The notes under the pieces: generated by a model | Databases searched by the model: none | The model's input: only the letters and a program-made list of their open reading frames with translations | What the model was told of the DNA's origin: nothing | Translations under genes and position numbers: made by a program | Assembly (NCBI GenBank): GCA_021029095.1 | Contig: JAJOHG010000017.1 | Location: 558,001-622,000 of the forward strand | Source: Phellopilus nigrolimitatus | Lineage: Eukaryota; Basidiomycota; Agaricomycetes; Hymenochaetales; Hymenochaetaceae | Length of the DNA stretch: 64,000 nt | Direction: 5' to 3' | In this document: one piece after another, positions 1 through 12,100 of the stretch | How positions within the stretch are numbered: the first letter of the stretch is position 1 | Layout of the letters: every line of letters begins with the position of its first letter

Positions 1-477
1 GACACGATCAAAACCATTGGTATGCCGCGGAGATCTGCCGCATTCCTAGCGCTGTGCAAGTTTGGAGTTAAAAGTATGTCTTATAGGAGTTACGACTCGA
101 GATTATAACTTATATGGAGGTATTCGGAACAGTGATTTGTTTTTAGCCCGCTACACAGCATTATCTCCAGGTGAAGATACATACTGAGCGGAGGAGAGCA
201 GAAGGGCAGAAGGACGAGGTACACGGTCTGAGACGGTATGCGCAATGCGCATGCGAAATCAGCCGTCTGAATAGAGAAGGAGACTATAATTAGCCTATCG
301 ACTAGCTGAACTATATAACCAGCGCCTTGCTTCTGGCCGCTGCGTCGGCATCCTCGCATCTCCTTTTACACGCCCTCTCTCTTCAAGGCGCTGCGCAGCG
401 AGACATGCTAAGTCTAGCTCGCGTTCATTCGTCTTTGCTTGCTTGTCGCACGACTGTCTCGAGGACGTGATAGACGC
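1..477. other. Upstream region with no gene seen
   Basis: No convincing coding exon on either strand. The right part is the presumed promoter and leader of the membrane-protein gene starting at 478. Confidence 0.6.
312..318 (+). promoter_or_regulatory. Candidate TATA box
   Basis: TATATAA lies about 165 bp before the start codon at 478 on the same strand. The distance leaves room for a 5' leader of roughly 100-130 nt. Based on motif and position only. Confidence 0.35.
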
Positions 478-1281
478 ATGCAGCTGCGTGCACTGGCTGT
501 CCTCTGTGTACTTGTGAATTTGCCATGGTGAGTATCTTCGGTTAGGCGCCTGAGCTGCATGTTCCTGTTATCGCCTTTTTTACCATGTTTGCCTCGCAGT
601 TTGACGACCGCAGGCGATGCGTCCAGTTCGGCTTTGTATCATGATGTCTTTGCGTCACACGACGGTTTGCCTTCGACGGCGACAGTAACCTCCCCACCCA
701 CATTGGTCCACAATTTAGCTGCCGTTGAAAATACAGGAAGCAGCTCCGGTGCATCGTCGTCAATTGCGTTCACCTCAACACCGTCTCATACGACTAGCGC
801 GCATAAACCACTCACGAGTGGGAGCGCGCATTCACAGACTGGTGTAGTTGGCCACTCTCATACGATTTCCTTCTCCTTCTCCTTCCACCCCCACACGCAC
901 CCCGCACCTACGAGCTCTCCTACTAGTTCCAGAACGCCGGATTCCGATAGCGCTTCAAATCCGCGCGGACACCAAAGCATCACGGCCATCGTATTCGAGG
1001 TTGTAGGCGGAATTCTGGGCCTGGCGCTCCTCGTTGGCTGTGGATGTTGCCTGCACAAATACCACCGCACGCCACGCCAGGACCGCATCGCGGCGCTCGT
1101 CGACCGGCACATGCTCGAGCGCGAGCTCGCGGAGATGGAGGAGGCCCGCCAGGAGCGCCGCGTCTCGCTCGTGTGTCCGCCGCCGCCGCCATACCAACGT
1201 GCCCCAGATTACGAGGAGGCTGTCCATCAGAGTCCGGCGCCAAGCACTCCTATGCTCGTGAACGAACGAACCGGAGAGTAG
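478..1281 (+). CDS. Ser/Thr-rich single-pass membrane protein with PPxY-type tail
   Basis: Two exons, 478-527 and 600-1281, give 243 aa. Exon 1 encodes a signal peptide (start MQLRALAVLCVLVNLP), which justifies this start. The ectodomain (about residues 25-145) is almost all Ser, Thr, Pro, Ala and His, as in mucin-like O-mannosylated surface proteins. One membrane segment (about 146-170) is followed by Cys and basic residues, then a charged tail. The tail holds a run of five prolines before a Tyr (PPxY) and then APDYEEA. By family knowledge, such tails can recruit WW-domain ubiquitin ligases of the Rsp5 type; that is inference here. The build resembles fungal wall sensors, but no WSC or other named ectodomain is visible. 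Confidence 0.75.
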
Positions 1282-1704
1282 ACCGGATATCGGGATGCGA
1301 TTATAGCTGTACTTTTTGTATTGGCTTGAAACGCGACGCGGTACCTTGTGCCATCGGAGGCAAATTACAACCATACACTTTCCTTCAACATTCTCCCTCA
1401 CTTTACAACAGATAAATTGTCTTCGTTCGGACTTTATATGTACATTCTTTGGACATTCTTTTTTTATTCCATTCCTTGGTATGTTTATGTGACTACGTAA
1501 CCTATCTGTTTCCCTGGTTTCATCACTACATTTCCCGGTTGTATCATACATGTAGCATGTGCTATCGTATAGAATTGGATGCCTCGTCCTCCCAAAGATC
1601 GGACCAAGCCTAAATGTCACAGAAGATCGGCAGGCTGTGCAATATGTCACACGTCACGTCTCTCGAAGACTCCGTTGTTCGCACTTTCCGCCTCATCTCT
1701 CGCG
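1282..1704. other. Intergenic, no gene seen
   Basis: Holds the 3' end of the membrane-protein gene and the promoter of the FMC1-like gene. Reading frames here lack features of real exons. Confidence 0.5.
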
Positions 1705-2177
1705 ATGAGCGTACAGTATCGAGCAGCGTACAGGTCCATTTTGCGCGAGCTCGCGAAGTCGGTGCGCATCAGGCCTTATTCTTCCCTGAAATTTGCTAAC
1801 AAAGAATGCTTCGCCCCTTCTTTATTCTAGTCCATCGCTCCCCGTAACACGAGGAGCCGCGACATACCGCAGAGTATACGGGTCGTCTTTGAGGCCCACC
1901 GTGCACAGCCCGGGGCAGACGACGCAAAGCTCGTCAGAGATATCGGGAATGCGGTGACATTTGTGCGGTCGCAGAAGTTGCATAAGGTATGCTTTTGACG
2001 TTATTCGCTCGTAAAGGGAAGGTTTCGATGTGATTTTGTTATATTCTTTTGCAGGAACTGCTAGATAGATATAATCCTATGCACGACATGACACCGCAGG
2101 AGCGCACCAGAGCAACGGCGCGCCGCGTTGGGCTGGACATGCCGATAGAGGGGAAGCCGGAGGAGGATGACAAATAA
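1705..2177 (+). CDS. FMC1: FMC1-like mitochondrial ATP synthase assembly factor (LYR superfamily)
   Basis: Three exons (1705-1761, 1831-1986, 2055-2177), all phase 0, encode 111 aa. The N-terminus has the LYR-type signature (YRAAYRSILREL). The last exon carries the FMC1 C-terminal block, with ELLDRYNP followed by TARRVGLDMP. FMC1 proteins act in the mitochondrial matrix and help assemble the F1 sector of ATP synthase with the Atp12 chaperone. The length matches the family. An in-frame ATG further upstream (1579) exists, but the segment before 1705 does not resemble the family. The gene converges with the sirtuin gene, with 97 bp between stops. Confidence 0.75.
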
Positions 2178-2274
2178 TATATACCAGGTCGTTCAATCTA
2201 TACTCATCTATCCTCGTCATTTTCCGGTGCTTTCTTGTTTGCCTGGCTCTCGACGACATGCCAGCGTATTCGAA

Positions 2275-3330
2275 TCACGACTTCTGCAGACCGAGCGCCT
2301 CTGGCAGCGTACTCTCGCATGGGCCCAAGAATAGGAAGTCGGCCGCCTTGTCGCCGCTGCTTCGCTCGAGATTGAACACAGCGACTTTGCCGCCCTGCCG
2401 TTGAACCTGCAACGCATATCCAGCTGCCGGGTATACCTGCTCTGTTATCAGCGATGTCGCCCTTACGCGGGGAAGAAGAAGTGTACACACTGTTGAAGAC
2501 GTCCCGACGACCAGACATAGATCCGCCCTCTGAACCAGCTCGTCGATTATCTCGAGGTGACAGGGTTCCTCACCAAACCAGACTATCCCCGGACGTGCTA
2601 GCGCTCCGCACTTCCGGCAGCGCGGGAGATCCTTCTCCGCGATCACTGGTTCGACGACGCCAGCGTCCACCAGCGCCTCCGTGCCAGCCAGCGCGGCGCA
2701 GATCGGCGACGCGTCGTCCCATTCGACGTGCCCGCAGTCCGCTGCAGAGCAGCGCACGTCGAAGAGGCGCCCGTGCATCTCAAGCATGTGCGGGTGGTCT
2801 GGGGAGGTTGGCGGGCGGTCTGCGGGCGATATGCGCGAGAGTGCCGCGTCGAGCGCACGGTGGCTCAACCCGTCGACGTTCTGCGTGATAAGTGTAAATC
2901 CTGAGCCTGGCGCGAGTATGTTTCGGAAGGCCGGGATCGAGAGTTGCGCAAGGGCGTAGTGCGCGGCGTTTGGGGAGGCGGCGCGGGCTCTGGATAGATG
3001 CGTGTGCGTTATGGTACATGTATCATAGCAGATACACATGAGTGTGCAGACACGTACGTTTCGCGTCGGTAGTGGTAGAACTGCCAGACGCGGGCAGGAT
3101 TTTTGCGGAACGCCTCAGGCGTCGCGAGGCTCATGGCGTCGAATCTCCGCCACATTCCTCCTGCGCCTCTAAAAGTCAGGATGCCTGTAGCTCAAATAAG
3201 TACTGAGACTGAGCTGAAATTGAATACACCAGATACCGGAAGCGGCGGATAGACCTGCTCCGGCAATAGCTACGATGTTCTTCGATCCTGCGAGGACTTG
3301 CTGGAAAGCTATCATGTCACTTGAAGGCAT
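2275..3330 (-). CDS. Class III (SIRT5-type) NAD-dependent sirtuin deacylase
   Basis: Four exons (3330-3237, 3184-3058, 2989-2491, 2436-2275) give 293 aa, the usual size of a single-domain sirtuin. In order: the NAD-binding [29 protein letters not shown], a catalytic His in LEMHGRL, a four-Cys zinc site (CSAADC and CRKC), WFGE and GTSS. The segment FYHYRRE contains the Tyr-x-x-Arg pair that in SIRT5 binds acidic acyl groups. Lysine desuccinylase/demalonylase activity is therefore more likely than plain deacetylation; this is family inference. The usual Pro of GIPTFR is Leu here (GILTFR), directly after an exon junction. The last intron (2490-2437) is 54 nt and also open in frame, but splicing restores GTSSTVYPAA. 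No clear mitochondrial presequence is visible. Confidence 0.88.
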
Positions 3331-3793
3331 ACTCCAAGTATTGTTTGAACTTCTGGGTTGGAGGCTTTAAATTGGGTTGCACCTGCAGACAAACTGTAGA
3401 TGATGACTATCGCATGTGTGACGTATGTTCATACATAGATAGTTAACCGAAATTTACTTGGAGTTTACTCGGAATTTACGCATCTCTATTTGCTGAGAGT
3501 ATTTTACATCACCGCACCAGAAGCTAGTAACCCACCAGATCCTAATGTCTAAGAGCACCCTCTCCTGCAATAACTAGTTCTTGGCGCAGCTCGGAGGGAT
3601 GCAACCTCTCGAAGGGCTTCTATAACCTGGTGGAGGTATGTAATGTGCATGAAACGTTCACTTCGCGCGCAAAAATGATGCATGAAGGACTAGAAAAAAT
3701 AAAGACTGCTTTACTGAAGAAAAAACAGCAGTAAATGAGATATGGCAAAAAAAGTAAAGCGTACAGACAAAACACACCACTGACAACACGTCT
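3331..3793. other. Intergenic, no gene seen
   Basis: Promoter of the sirtuin gene on its left side and the 3' flank of the next minus-strand gene. No supported coding exon. Confidence 0.5.
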
Positions 3794-4357
3794 CTACTTT
3801 GAGTTGGTGATATCCACTGAACCGCTGCGTCGATACTCCTCTACCATTTCCAAGCTCGCTTTCAACGAGTCGTCCACACCGTACATCGCCGCCCTCAGGC
3901 GCTGGTTCCGCATTTTGTGTTTTTTCGCTAACGCGCTATCGATCTTGCTCAATCGCCCCCCAAACGATGCACTTTCGTTATCCGTCTCATTTTCGGACCG
4001 GGCGATCATTTTGGGTTGCGCTTGGCGATGCCAAATCTCGGTGCTGAGCTCCGCACGATTCAACTGCTTGTCGTCCTTCATACGCTGCTGATGAGCATTG
4101 AGCTCAAACTCCTTGTCGATATAGTCGGAGAGGTTATCGAGCGTGACGAACTTCTCCGTGGAGTGGTAGAGAGAGATGAGTTGCCGCTTCCGCTCGAGGG
4201 TCAGGTAGCTCTGGCGTGAAGACTCGGGTGGTGCGGGTGTGCTCTCTTCAGAGCTCGGGGTGGGGGCGGTGTTGGAGAAATGCAACTGAGAAGAAACAGA
4301 CCGCCTAAGAGGTTTAGTTACTGGACGGGAAGCCCTTCGTACTGCGCTGGTGAACAT
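3794..4357 (-). CDS. Small predicted mitochondrial protein of unknown function
   Basis: One uninterrupted exon of 187 aa. The first 35 residues are rich in Arg, Ser, Thr and Ala with almost no acidic residues (MFTSAVRRASRPVTKPLRR), as in mitochondrial presequences. A Pro/Ser/Glu linker follows (about 30-48), then a charged helical region with a Tyr/Leu-rich block (SYLTLERKRQLISLYH). The C-terminal third is also helical and basic-acidic mixed. I do not recognise the family and no membrane segment is present. A mitochondrial matrix or ribosome-associated role is only a guess from the presequence. Confidence 0.6.
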   Translation of the reverse strand: MFTSAVRRASRPVTKPLRRSVSSQLHFSNTAPTPSSEESTPAPPESSRQSYLTLERKRQLISLYHSTEKFVTLDNLSDYIDKEFELNAHQQRMKDDKQLNRAELSTEIWHRQAQPKMIARSENETDNESASFGGRLSKIDSALAKKHKMRNQRLRAAMYGVDDSLKASLEMVEEYRRSGSVDITNSK

Positions 4358-4927
4358 GGTGTCGAGGTGGACAAAGCAATCCAGTCAGAACCGTAAAGGA
4401 TCGAAACCTGCAGTCCATATATAGTTGTGCCTTCTCACGACTTAGACACAAAAACCTCGCTGTGGCTGCCAAAGGCTCCATAAGCAGATGACAGGACCTT
4501 GAATACAATGCGATCCCTCAGACATAGTTGCGTTCATACGCCATGCCATCGAAGTTGTGCATACTTCAAATCATCGGAACCTTGAAGGAAGGTCTGGGAT
4601 ATTGACCGTTGACAATCTAAATTAGACTTCACGTTATACTTCATCCTGAATAAGAACTACCAGGCGATGAGCACTGTGGTTGACAATATGTATTACAGCA
4701 AATTGAAGAAGGACTCGGAGTAGTCATATACGATTCAAATTGTTCAGCCGGCTGTTTAGGGCCGGTCGTTTCGTGTTATCGCGTCTAGTTATGGCCACAG
4801 TCCTCAGTCTCCGACCATCATCCGCGAAACCATTCACTCTAATATTGCATCAGTGCCTCTCCTCCACTGATAATTCACCTCACGCCCAGCGACATCATAC
4901 CGTAACAATCACTTGAACGAGCCTATC
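4358..4927. other. Divergent promoter region
   Basis: About 570 bp between the divergent starts at 4357 and 4928. No supported exon. Confidence 0.5.
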
Positions 4928-6826
4928 ATGTCTGATCTATACTCGGCTCTTCGTGTTTCGCCCAAGAAGAAGCGCGCATACTTGAGCGATGATGACGACG
5001 AAGTCCTGACCCCGAAAAGATTACGGACTATGTGAGTCAACGTTGGATTGGGATAAGGTGTGATTGTATCGTATTTATACCATCTTCTAGGGCTCCTACT
5101 CCGCCCGCCACTCCGAGAAAAGCCACCTCTGCGACAACACTTCCTGCCCATCTCTCCCGTTTTCAATCACTGCAAAGTTCATTGCACCATGCCCTGTCCC
5201 ACTCTCTTGCCACAGCGGCTGTCTCTCCGTCAGATACGGGCGTCGTTCCTAACGTATTAAACAACCTTTCCCTGACTTCTGCAGCGGGCCTAAGCAGGAC
5301 GTGCACGATGGATGATTTGAAACGTCTCTGCTGGCTGTGGGAATGGGACGGGAAGGACCTGCCATGCGAAGCGCGTGACGAAGACAATCCATTCCTTGAA
5401 TCATCGGCCCCAAAACCTGAGCAGTCGAAGCAATGGACTCGCGGCGCGATGGGATTGGTGATAACTCCAACCACGCACTTATCGAAGACAGTCGGCAAAC
5501 GCGTCCCAGCCTATGGCATAGGTATCGAGGTTGAGATGGATATCGACAAGGATATGACGGGCGGGATGGCTGCTGTGGCACGTTGGACTGCTGGTGGCGA
5601 CCAGCGCATGAAGTCGCTCACGAAAAAGCTGCAACGTTGGTCCGAGGTCTGTCTTCCATACAGTACCTGGTTTGGTCGAATATCTACTAATCAGACAAAC
5701 TATTTAGCTGCACTCGAAATCGGCTAACGTTCCAAATGTACCACTTGCCGACCTCCCTCCACTCGCTCAACAGTCATCTAAGCAGTCCGCCCTGACACAG
5801 CGGCTTGCCTCCCTCTCACCGAAATCTCCAAAAACTCTTGCGACACCTACACACTCCTCTGCTCCTCTCGACTACCCGCCCTCTCCTACACGTACGCGCC
5901 CATCGTCGCCCACAAAACCGCGTGTCATTGCTGGAAAACGCACTCCGAGAGAATTCGCCATCCCTTTTCCGATTACCCCGATGTCCGTTTCACGACACAA
6001 ATCGAAAGCATTATCCTCAGACGACCCCAAAACTCCATCAACCTCACGAATTTCAAGAACAGCTCCAGCGACACCAAACACTCCTCGAACACTATTTGCA
6101 TCATCATCTTCAGACTCGTCAAGACCTTCGACACCCGTGAACCAGACTGGCTCGGGTGCGGAAACGTTCCCTGTCACACCAACTTCATCTCGTCGCGAAG
6201 CGCTCTATGAGCGCATCCGCAGGCGCTCCGAGTCTCAAGTCCCTACAACACCGTCCAAGGCGCGCATCACGACATCCGCCAAAATGTCGAGAGAACAGCT
6301 GATGAAGCTCAGCCAGGAGGAGATACGCCGACGTTGTCTCCTTGGGCGCCTTAGCGGAGTAGCAGAGAGCATCTGGATGTAGGTCTATTTCACGAATATC
6401 TACGATGATTTCCGCTAGAATTTCCTGTACAGGTTCTTTGCGTCCCCCACCAACCCTGCGTCGGCGACTGCCTCGCCTCGCAAGCGTCGCACGCTCCCTA
6501 CCAACGAAGTCGTACCGGCTATCATCAAGTCGTCGCCCGTCCCCATCTCCGCCGCAGAGGCGCACGAGTCGATATCGTTGCTTACCTCGCTCTGCCCGTT
6601 CTTCCTCAAGCAAATCGATATTGGAAATGAGGACTGGCTCGAGATGCCTGCGTCCGCGGGCGCAGTGCAGCCGAGCATGCCAGCCAGCCCAGGTCGGAAG
6701 CTCGGTGGCGCAAGCACTAGCGACGACGAGCTGAAAACTCTCAGCCCGCGCAGAGTGAAGCGCGAGGCGGGCGGGCTTCGCGAGGTTCGCGAGCGGATCA
6801 AGCGGGAGTTGGACGCCTCTGAATGA
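4928..6826 (+). CDS. CDT1: DNA replication licensing factor CDT1
   Basis: Four exons (4928-5031, 5091-5646, 5708-6378, 6433-6826) encode 574 aa. Cdt1 works with Cdc6 and ORC to load the MCM2-7 helicase in G1. The middle domain (about residues 100-230) shows the fungal Cdt1 winged-helix pattern: MDDLKRLCWLWEW, then WTRGAMGLVITPTTH, GKRVPAYGIG and KLQRWSEV. A long Ser/Pro/Thr-rich linker with many SP/TP sites follows (about 240-370), a likely CDK phosphorylation zone. The C-terminal part (REALYERIRRRSES onward, RRRCLLGRLSGVAESIWM) fits the C-terminal MCM-binding winged helix. The N-terminus is a basic patch (KKKRAYLSDDDDE) followed by TPKR, a possible NLS/CDK site. All joins keep frame. Confidence 0.85.
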
Positions 6827-7029
6827 CACCGAGGTGTATTCATTTACTCACGATCTTTATTCCATATTTGCATCAACATATGTTTGCAATGCGACACCTC
6901 GATATTTGTATATCACTATATGTAGTCCGATATACAAGATAATCTAGCCATGAACGACTTGAAACCCGGCAGAAAGAGAGAAAATACATGTTGATACATT
7001 GATAGGGAAAAATACTCATAGCTCTGGAC

Positions 7030-8779
7030 TTATGCCGCTTCCCCAAGGAACCTGGCCTTCGCCTCCTTCTCGAAGTCCGCCACATCTATCACGCGCCCCT
7101 CGCGGCGGCTCTTCTCCGCTGCGAACACAGCAAGATGGCTCTTGAGCACCTCGTCGACGTCCGTGCCGAGCACGTCCTGCCGGCCTGTGCGCACCGCGCG
7201 CACGAACGCGGAGATCAAGCCGAGGTCCCCGCCGCCGTGCCCGCCGCCGTCTCGCGCCGGTCGGTGCACTGTCACGCGCGGGCGCGCGGGCTGGGAAGGG
7301 GAGGGCGCGCGGAAGTCGGTAACGGTAAAGGCGGACATATCGCCGACGATTTCGCCGTGCGTGAAGTGCAGACGCGTCTGCCGCTCGCAGATGAGCGAGG
7401 TAAAGGCGACCATCGTGAAGGACACCGTCGCGCCGGAGGAGAATTCGAGGTTGACGACCTGGTTTTGGGGGGGGGGGGGAGGTGAGGTGGGATGCGGTTA
7501 GAGAAGGGGGACACGGACCTGGTTGTCCACGACATCGTTTTCGCTCTCGTAGACGCACTTCCCGTACGGACCTGCCTTCAGCGCCTCGGTGACGTTCTCG
7601 ATGTCCGGGACGCCGTCGACGATCGTGCTCGCGGGCCAGCCTGTGTGGCCGCTTTTGACGCGGTCGAGATATACTTTTCGAGATTCATGATCAACTACAA
7701 AATATAAAAGTTGATTCGGGCTGCGACTCACTGCTCTTCGCGCTGTACGGACACTCGCGCTCGATGGGACAATCGAGGCAGCGCGTCGCGTCTCCGGCAG
7801 CTGGAGGCTTCGCGGATTTTTTGAAATGCTGGAGGGAGCCGAAGGACGAGACGCGGACGGGTGTCTCAGGTGCTAACATGCTGCATATAATATCGATGTC
7901 ACTGAAGGTCCGTTTATTCAGTTAGTATATATGTATATATGAAGCAGTGTTTGTTGGTGACGTACTGACAGCTCTTCGTCATTAACGAGAATGAGCTGTC
8001 CTTCTCTTTTGCCCAGTTCCCGCGCACGTAGGAATGTGCAAAGTGGTAATAACCGATGGGTTCCAAGTGCTGGACGTTTATCAGCTTTCCGAGGGATCCC
8101 GAGTGGATGATTTCTGCCATGGCTTTGCTGTACGGTGAGTAGCGAAGCACTTATACATGGCCTTCATCATCAGAATCTTCACTGAAATAGCTATGAAGGA
8201 GCGCTCACCGTGTCCCATCCCGAAAATAATACCAGCTTTCTTCACAGCGTCGGCAATGCGCACGCAGTCCTCGACGGAGGTCGCCATGGGCTTTTCGCAC
8301 AGCACGTGGTACCCCTGCGAGGCGAACGCACGCACAACGGCGCAGTGCATGTGGTCCTGCACGGTGACGACGACGGCGTCTGCAAGGCGCGTGCCTACGG
8401 TTGCGAGCGTCTCGGCGGACGCGGCGTGGAATGCCTGCCAGGTGTGGAAGACGAGGCTTGCATCGACGCCGTGCGCTGCTGCGGCTGTGGCGCACGCGTT
8501 GGGGCGCGGCTCGGCGATCGCGACGACCTTGCATTCGTTCGGGGCGAGGAGCGCGTACTCTGAGTAGCCCTGAAGCAAGAGCGGATTTGCTTAGATGCAG
8601 CGCAGGGATTATACTGTCTTGCTCACCTTTCCTCGTTGCCCACAACCTATGATGGCCAGAGTCACAGGCGCCGACGATTCAAGGTTGCTGTCCTGCGGCG
8701 CTGCGCTAGCATAGTCTACCTCCGAACCCATCTTCGGCGAACGTCTCCAGAGGTTCTTCGCGGACTTGACGATGGACAT
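7030..8779 (-). CDS. Gfo/Idh/MocA-family NAD(P)-dependent oxidoreductase
   Basis: Six exons (8779-8627, 8569-8209, 8149-7966, 7901-7732, 7694-7519, 7458-7030) give 439 aa. The Rossmann fold begins with VTLAIIGCGQRGK (GxGxxG). HVLCEKPMA supplies the conserved Glu-Lys-Pro with the catalytic Lys. The second domain has SCHDIDII, where the intron at 7965-7902 is confirmed by restoration of the His, then a Cys cluster (CLDCPIEREC). The family acts on sugars, inositols or related polyols; the substrate cannot be told. The first 35 residues look unstructured and a second in-frame Met exists at 8731, so the start is uncertain. The last intron holds a 13-base G run (C on the coding strand) in its pyrimidine tract. 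Confidence 0.85.
7467..7479. repeat. G13 homopolymer inside an intron
   Basis: Thirteen consecutive G on the plus strand. On the coding strand it forms the polypyrimidine tract of the last intron of the oxidoreductase gene. Prone to length variation and sequencing error. Confidence 0.9.
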
Positions 8780-9198
8780 CGACGTCGACGTCGTCTCGGG
8801 TGTGCCCGAGAGCGCTGAAAGGTAACTGTGGCTCGGCGTGCAGTCGCCGATCACGATAGAGCTTATCGTTTAAGAACGCTGCAGCGAATGAAATCCCGTC
8901 TTTTTGAGAACGTCGAGAACAACGTCAACGAGCTTGTTGGACACCATTAGTTATATTTTTTTTCACTTCTGATTTCTGTGTTAGATCCAAGTCATTCCAC
9001 ATCACCCCATAATCACATCCATCTTGATATCTTCCAATTTGCTTTGTTTGATTGGGGTCGATATTGGCACATGGGAAAAGATAAGCAGGGGAAATCAGGA
9101 AAGGCAAGATGATCGCCATGAAGTGTACCTGGATCGACGCGGAGTCATCCGTCACTGTTACCATCGCTTCTCGACATCCAACCGCGACGACATACGCC
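8780..9198. other. Divergent promoter region
   Basis: Shared upstream region of the oxidoreductase (minus) and M28 peptidase (plus) genes. No supported exon. It could hold a longer peptidase N-terminus, because frame-compatible ATGs occur at 9109 and 9118. Confidence 0.45.
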
Positions 9199-12100
9199 AT
9201 GGTCGTCGTGCTCGACGCCCTGCAGTCTGAAAAACCTCCACTATACCAAGGGAATGAAAACTCTGTCGACGTCGAATGTGCGCGGAATCAGCGCAGACAC
9301 CCAAAACTCTCCCGTAGAGGACGATGGAGGTTGATAGTCGGCTTCGTTCTCACTACCCTCGTCTTTCTCAAGGTAGCAGGGCTGAGGCGGGGTATCAGGA
9401 ACTCTAATTTACTCTCGTCCTTGGTCGAGGAGAACCCAAAGAACAATCAAGATCGTGCTTTCGGCTCCTTGGATTCTATTCTTGACCCCAAGAAGACCGA
9501 AAAGTTGTTCATGTAAGCCGCTGCACATTTTAATTCAAGTTCGTACGTCTACTTATTTCTTACACAGGAGCGTCCCGTCGACGAAGAGTGCACTCGACGC
9601 ATCTCGCAAGTACGCGACCCATCCTCACTTAGCCGGCTCGGTTGAGGACTCTGCAGACGCGAAGGTCATGCTTGAGCTTTTCCAGACACACTTTGGTATC
9701 CCCGTGCCGGAGGACGAGCCTATTTTCTCTGCTGGCACGTCTGCTTCTCGCAACGCGACGCTCGGAATCCCGTCTCTTTCATCCCCGCAGGCGTGGATCG
9801 ACGTCTACTACCCATTAATGAACACCCCGCTAGACCGCAGCCTCGAGATCGTCGACGAGGATGGCAGCGTCGCGTGGGCGGCGGACCTCGTAGAGGACGG
9901 CGACCCGGGCGACCCCGAGGCGGCCAAGTACAAGGACGCCGTGCCGACCTTCCACGGCCTGAGCAAGGGCGGCGAGGTGGCAGGCGAGCTTGTCTATGCG
10001 AACTACGGCACGAAGGAAGACTACGATACCCTCTCCGCGGCCGGCACGAACTTCACGGGGAAAATTGTAGTCGTGCGCTATGGCGGGATCTTCCGCGGTC
10101 TGAAAATAAAGGGCGCACAGGAACGCGGCGCAGTGGGCGTGCTCATCTACTCGGACCCGCGCGACGACGGCGCGGTCACCGTCGAAAACGGGTACGTGCC
10201 GTACCCCGCCGGCCCCGCGCGCAACCCGACCTCGGTCCAGCGCGGTTCGGTGCAGTTCATCTCAATATATCCCGGAGACCCGACAACGCCCGGCTACCCC
10301 GCGTATGAGAACGCGACGCGCATTGAGGGGACAAACAAGCCGTCGATCCCCAGCCTCCCGATCTCGTGGCAGAACGCTGAGAGGCTTCTCGAAGAGATTG
10401 GGAGCGGCGCGGAGAACCGCTTGCTCAGCGGAAAGGCGAGTACGCGAAAAGTCAAGCTCGTTAACCATGGTTAGTATTATTCGCCTCGTACACGGTATTA
10501 ATTTGCTGACAATCTCATCGGTGCTCAGTCGATGACAAGGTCATGCCTATATGGAACACCATGTCCGTCATCCCGGGGCATATTAAAGATGAAGTAGTGA
10601 TCGTTGGCTGTCACCGTGACGGTAATGCAATCCATTACATTGGCCGAGACGCTCAAATTGACTCATAGCGAACCCTTTGCAGCGTGGGTCATGGGCGGCG
10701 CCGACCCGACGTCAGGCACTGTTTCGCTGCACGAAATTGTCCGCGGGTACGGCGCGCTGCTCCGATCCGGATGGAAGCCCTTGCGCACGGTCGTCTTCGC
10801 GAGCTGGGACGCGGAGGAGTACGGCCTTGTCGGCAGCACGGAGTGGGGCGAGGACTTCGAGGACTGGATCAAGGAGCACGTCGTCGCGTACCTTAACGTT
10901 GGTGAGCCGTTTTATTCAACCAAGTATTTCTAGTGTTGTCGCTTTTACTGAACGCCGGCTTTCTTTTTGTTTAGACGTCTCTTCCTCGGGCTCGCGCTGG
11001 ACCGTCTCCGCCTCGCCCTCGCTCGCACCGCTGATCGCGCGGACCGCGAAGGACGTGCCACACCCGACGAAGAAGGGGAAGAGCCTCTGGGACGCGCTGG
11101 GCGACGTCGGGCCGTTTGAGGGGACCATCGACCCTGGCTTCCAGGCGCAATACGCGTCGTCGAAGAGTGGCGTCTCCCCGCTCGGCTCGGGGAGCGACTA
11201 CACTGTGTTCTTGCAGCGCATTGGCGTAAGTACGCGGTGATTTCGTCATACTGCAGATCCTGATCATACTGGGACGGGTTTAGATTGCGAGCACCGACCA
11301 GGGGTTCTCGGGCACTCCGTACGACGCGCCGTACCACTACCACTCCGTCTACGACTCGCAGAGATGGCAGGAGCTGTATGCGGACCCTGGCTTCCACAGA
11401 CACGTCGGTACCCTTTTTCGCTCCTCCCAGCTGTCGCACCTGACTGTTTTCTTCTTTGTGCCTGTTTGTAGGTTGCCGTCGCGCAAAACCTCGGTCTCCT
11501 GTCTCTGCGCTTCGCCGATGCGATCACCCTCCCTCTCAACACCACGCAGTATGCGCTGGAGCTCGACGACTACCTTGACGTGTGCGTTCCCTTCCCAGTG
11601 TTCAACTCCTGTATCTCCCTCACTCACCGCACTCGACATTTCCTTGATTTATAGAGTAGAGAACATTGCGGTGACACAGGCGCAGGCCGAAGCCCCGGAC
11701 TTCTCCCCGCTCAGGAAGTCCATCAAGGCGCTGCAGCACGCAAGCGCCGCGCTGGACGTCGAGAAGGACGCCGCGGAGGCACGCCTCCGGGAGCTTCTCG
11801 AGAAGATGCGCAGGGGCCTCTCGAGGAGCCACGGGAGCAAGCGTTGTTCGCGGACGGACGGGCTTTGGCGCCGCGTGCGCACCTGGATTAAGGCTGTCTT
11901 CGGCGTTGCCACGCCGTCTGTCCCACCGATACCGTCTATCCCGCCTGTGCCTTCTATCCCTCCGGTTCCATCTATCCCTCCGGTCCCATCTCTTCCACCG
12001 ATTCCGTCTGTCCCGCCAATTCCGTCTCCTCCACCACACCGTGCCGAGAGGCGCCACGGCGAGCAGCTTAGAAGCTCTTCCCCGTTAGAGGCCTGGCCCA

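Noticed and set aside
7135..7501. Long plus-strand frames over the oxidoreductase gene
   Set aside because: GC-rich shadows of the minus-strand coding exon; they lack family motifs.
9793..10308. 171-codon Arg-rich frame inside the M28 peptidase
   Set aside because: Alternative frame of a GC-rich exon, with Arg/Gly/Pro bias typical of a shadow.
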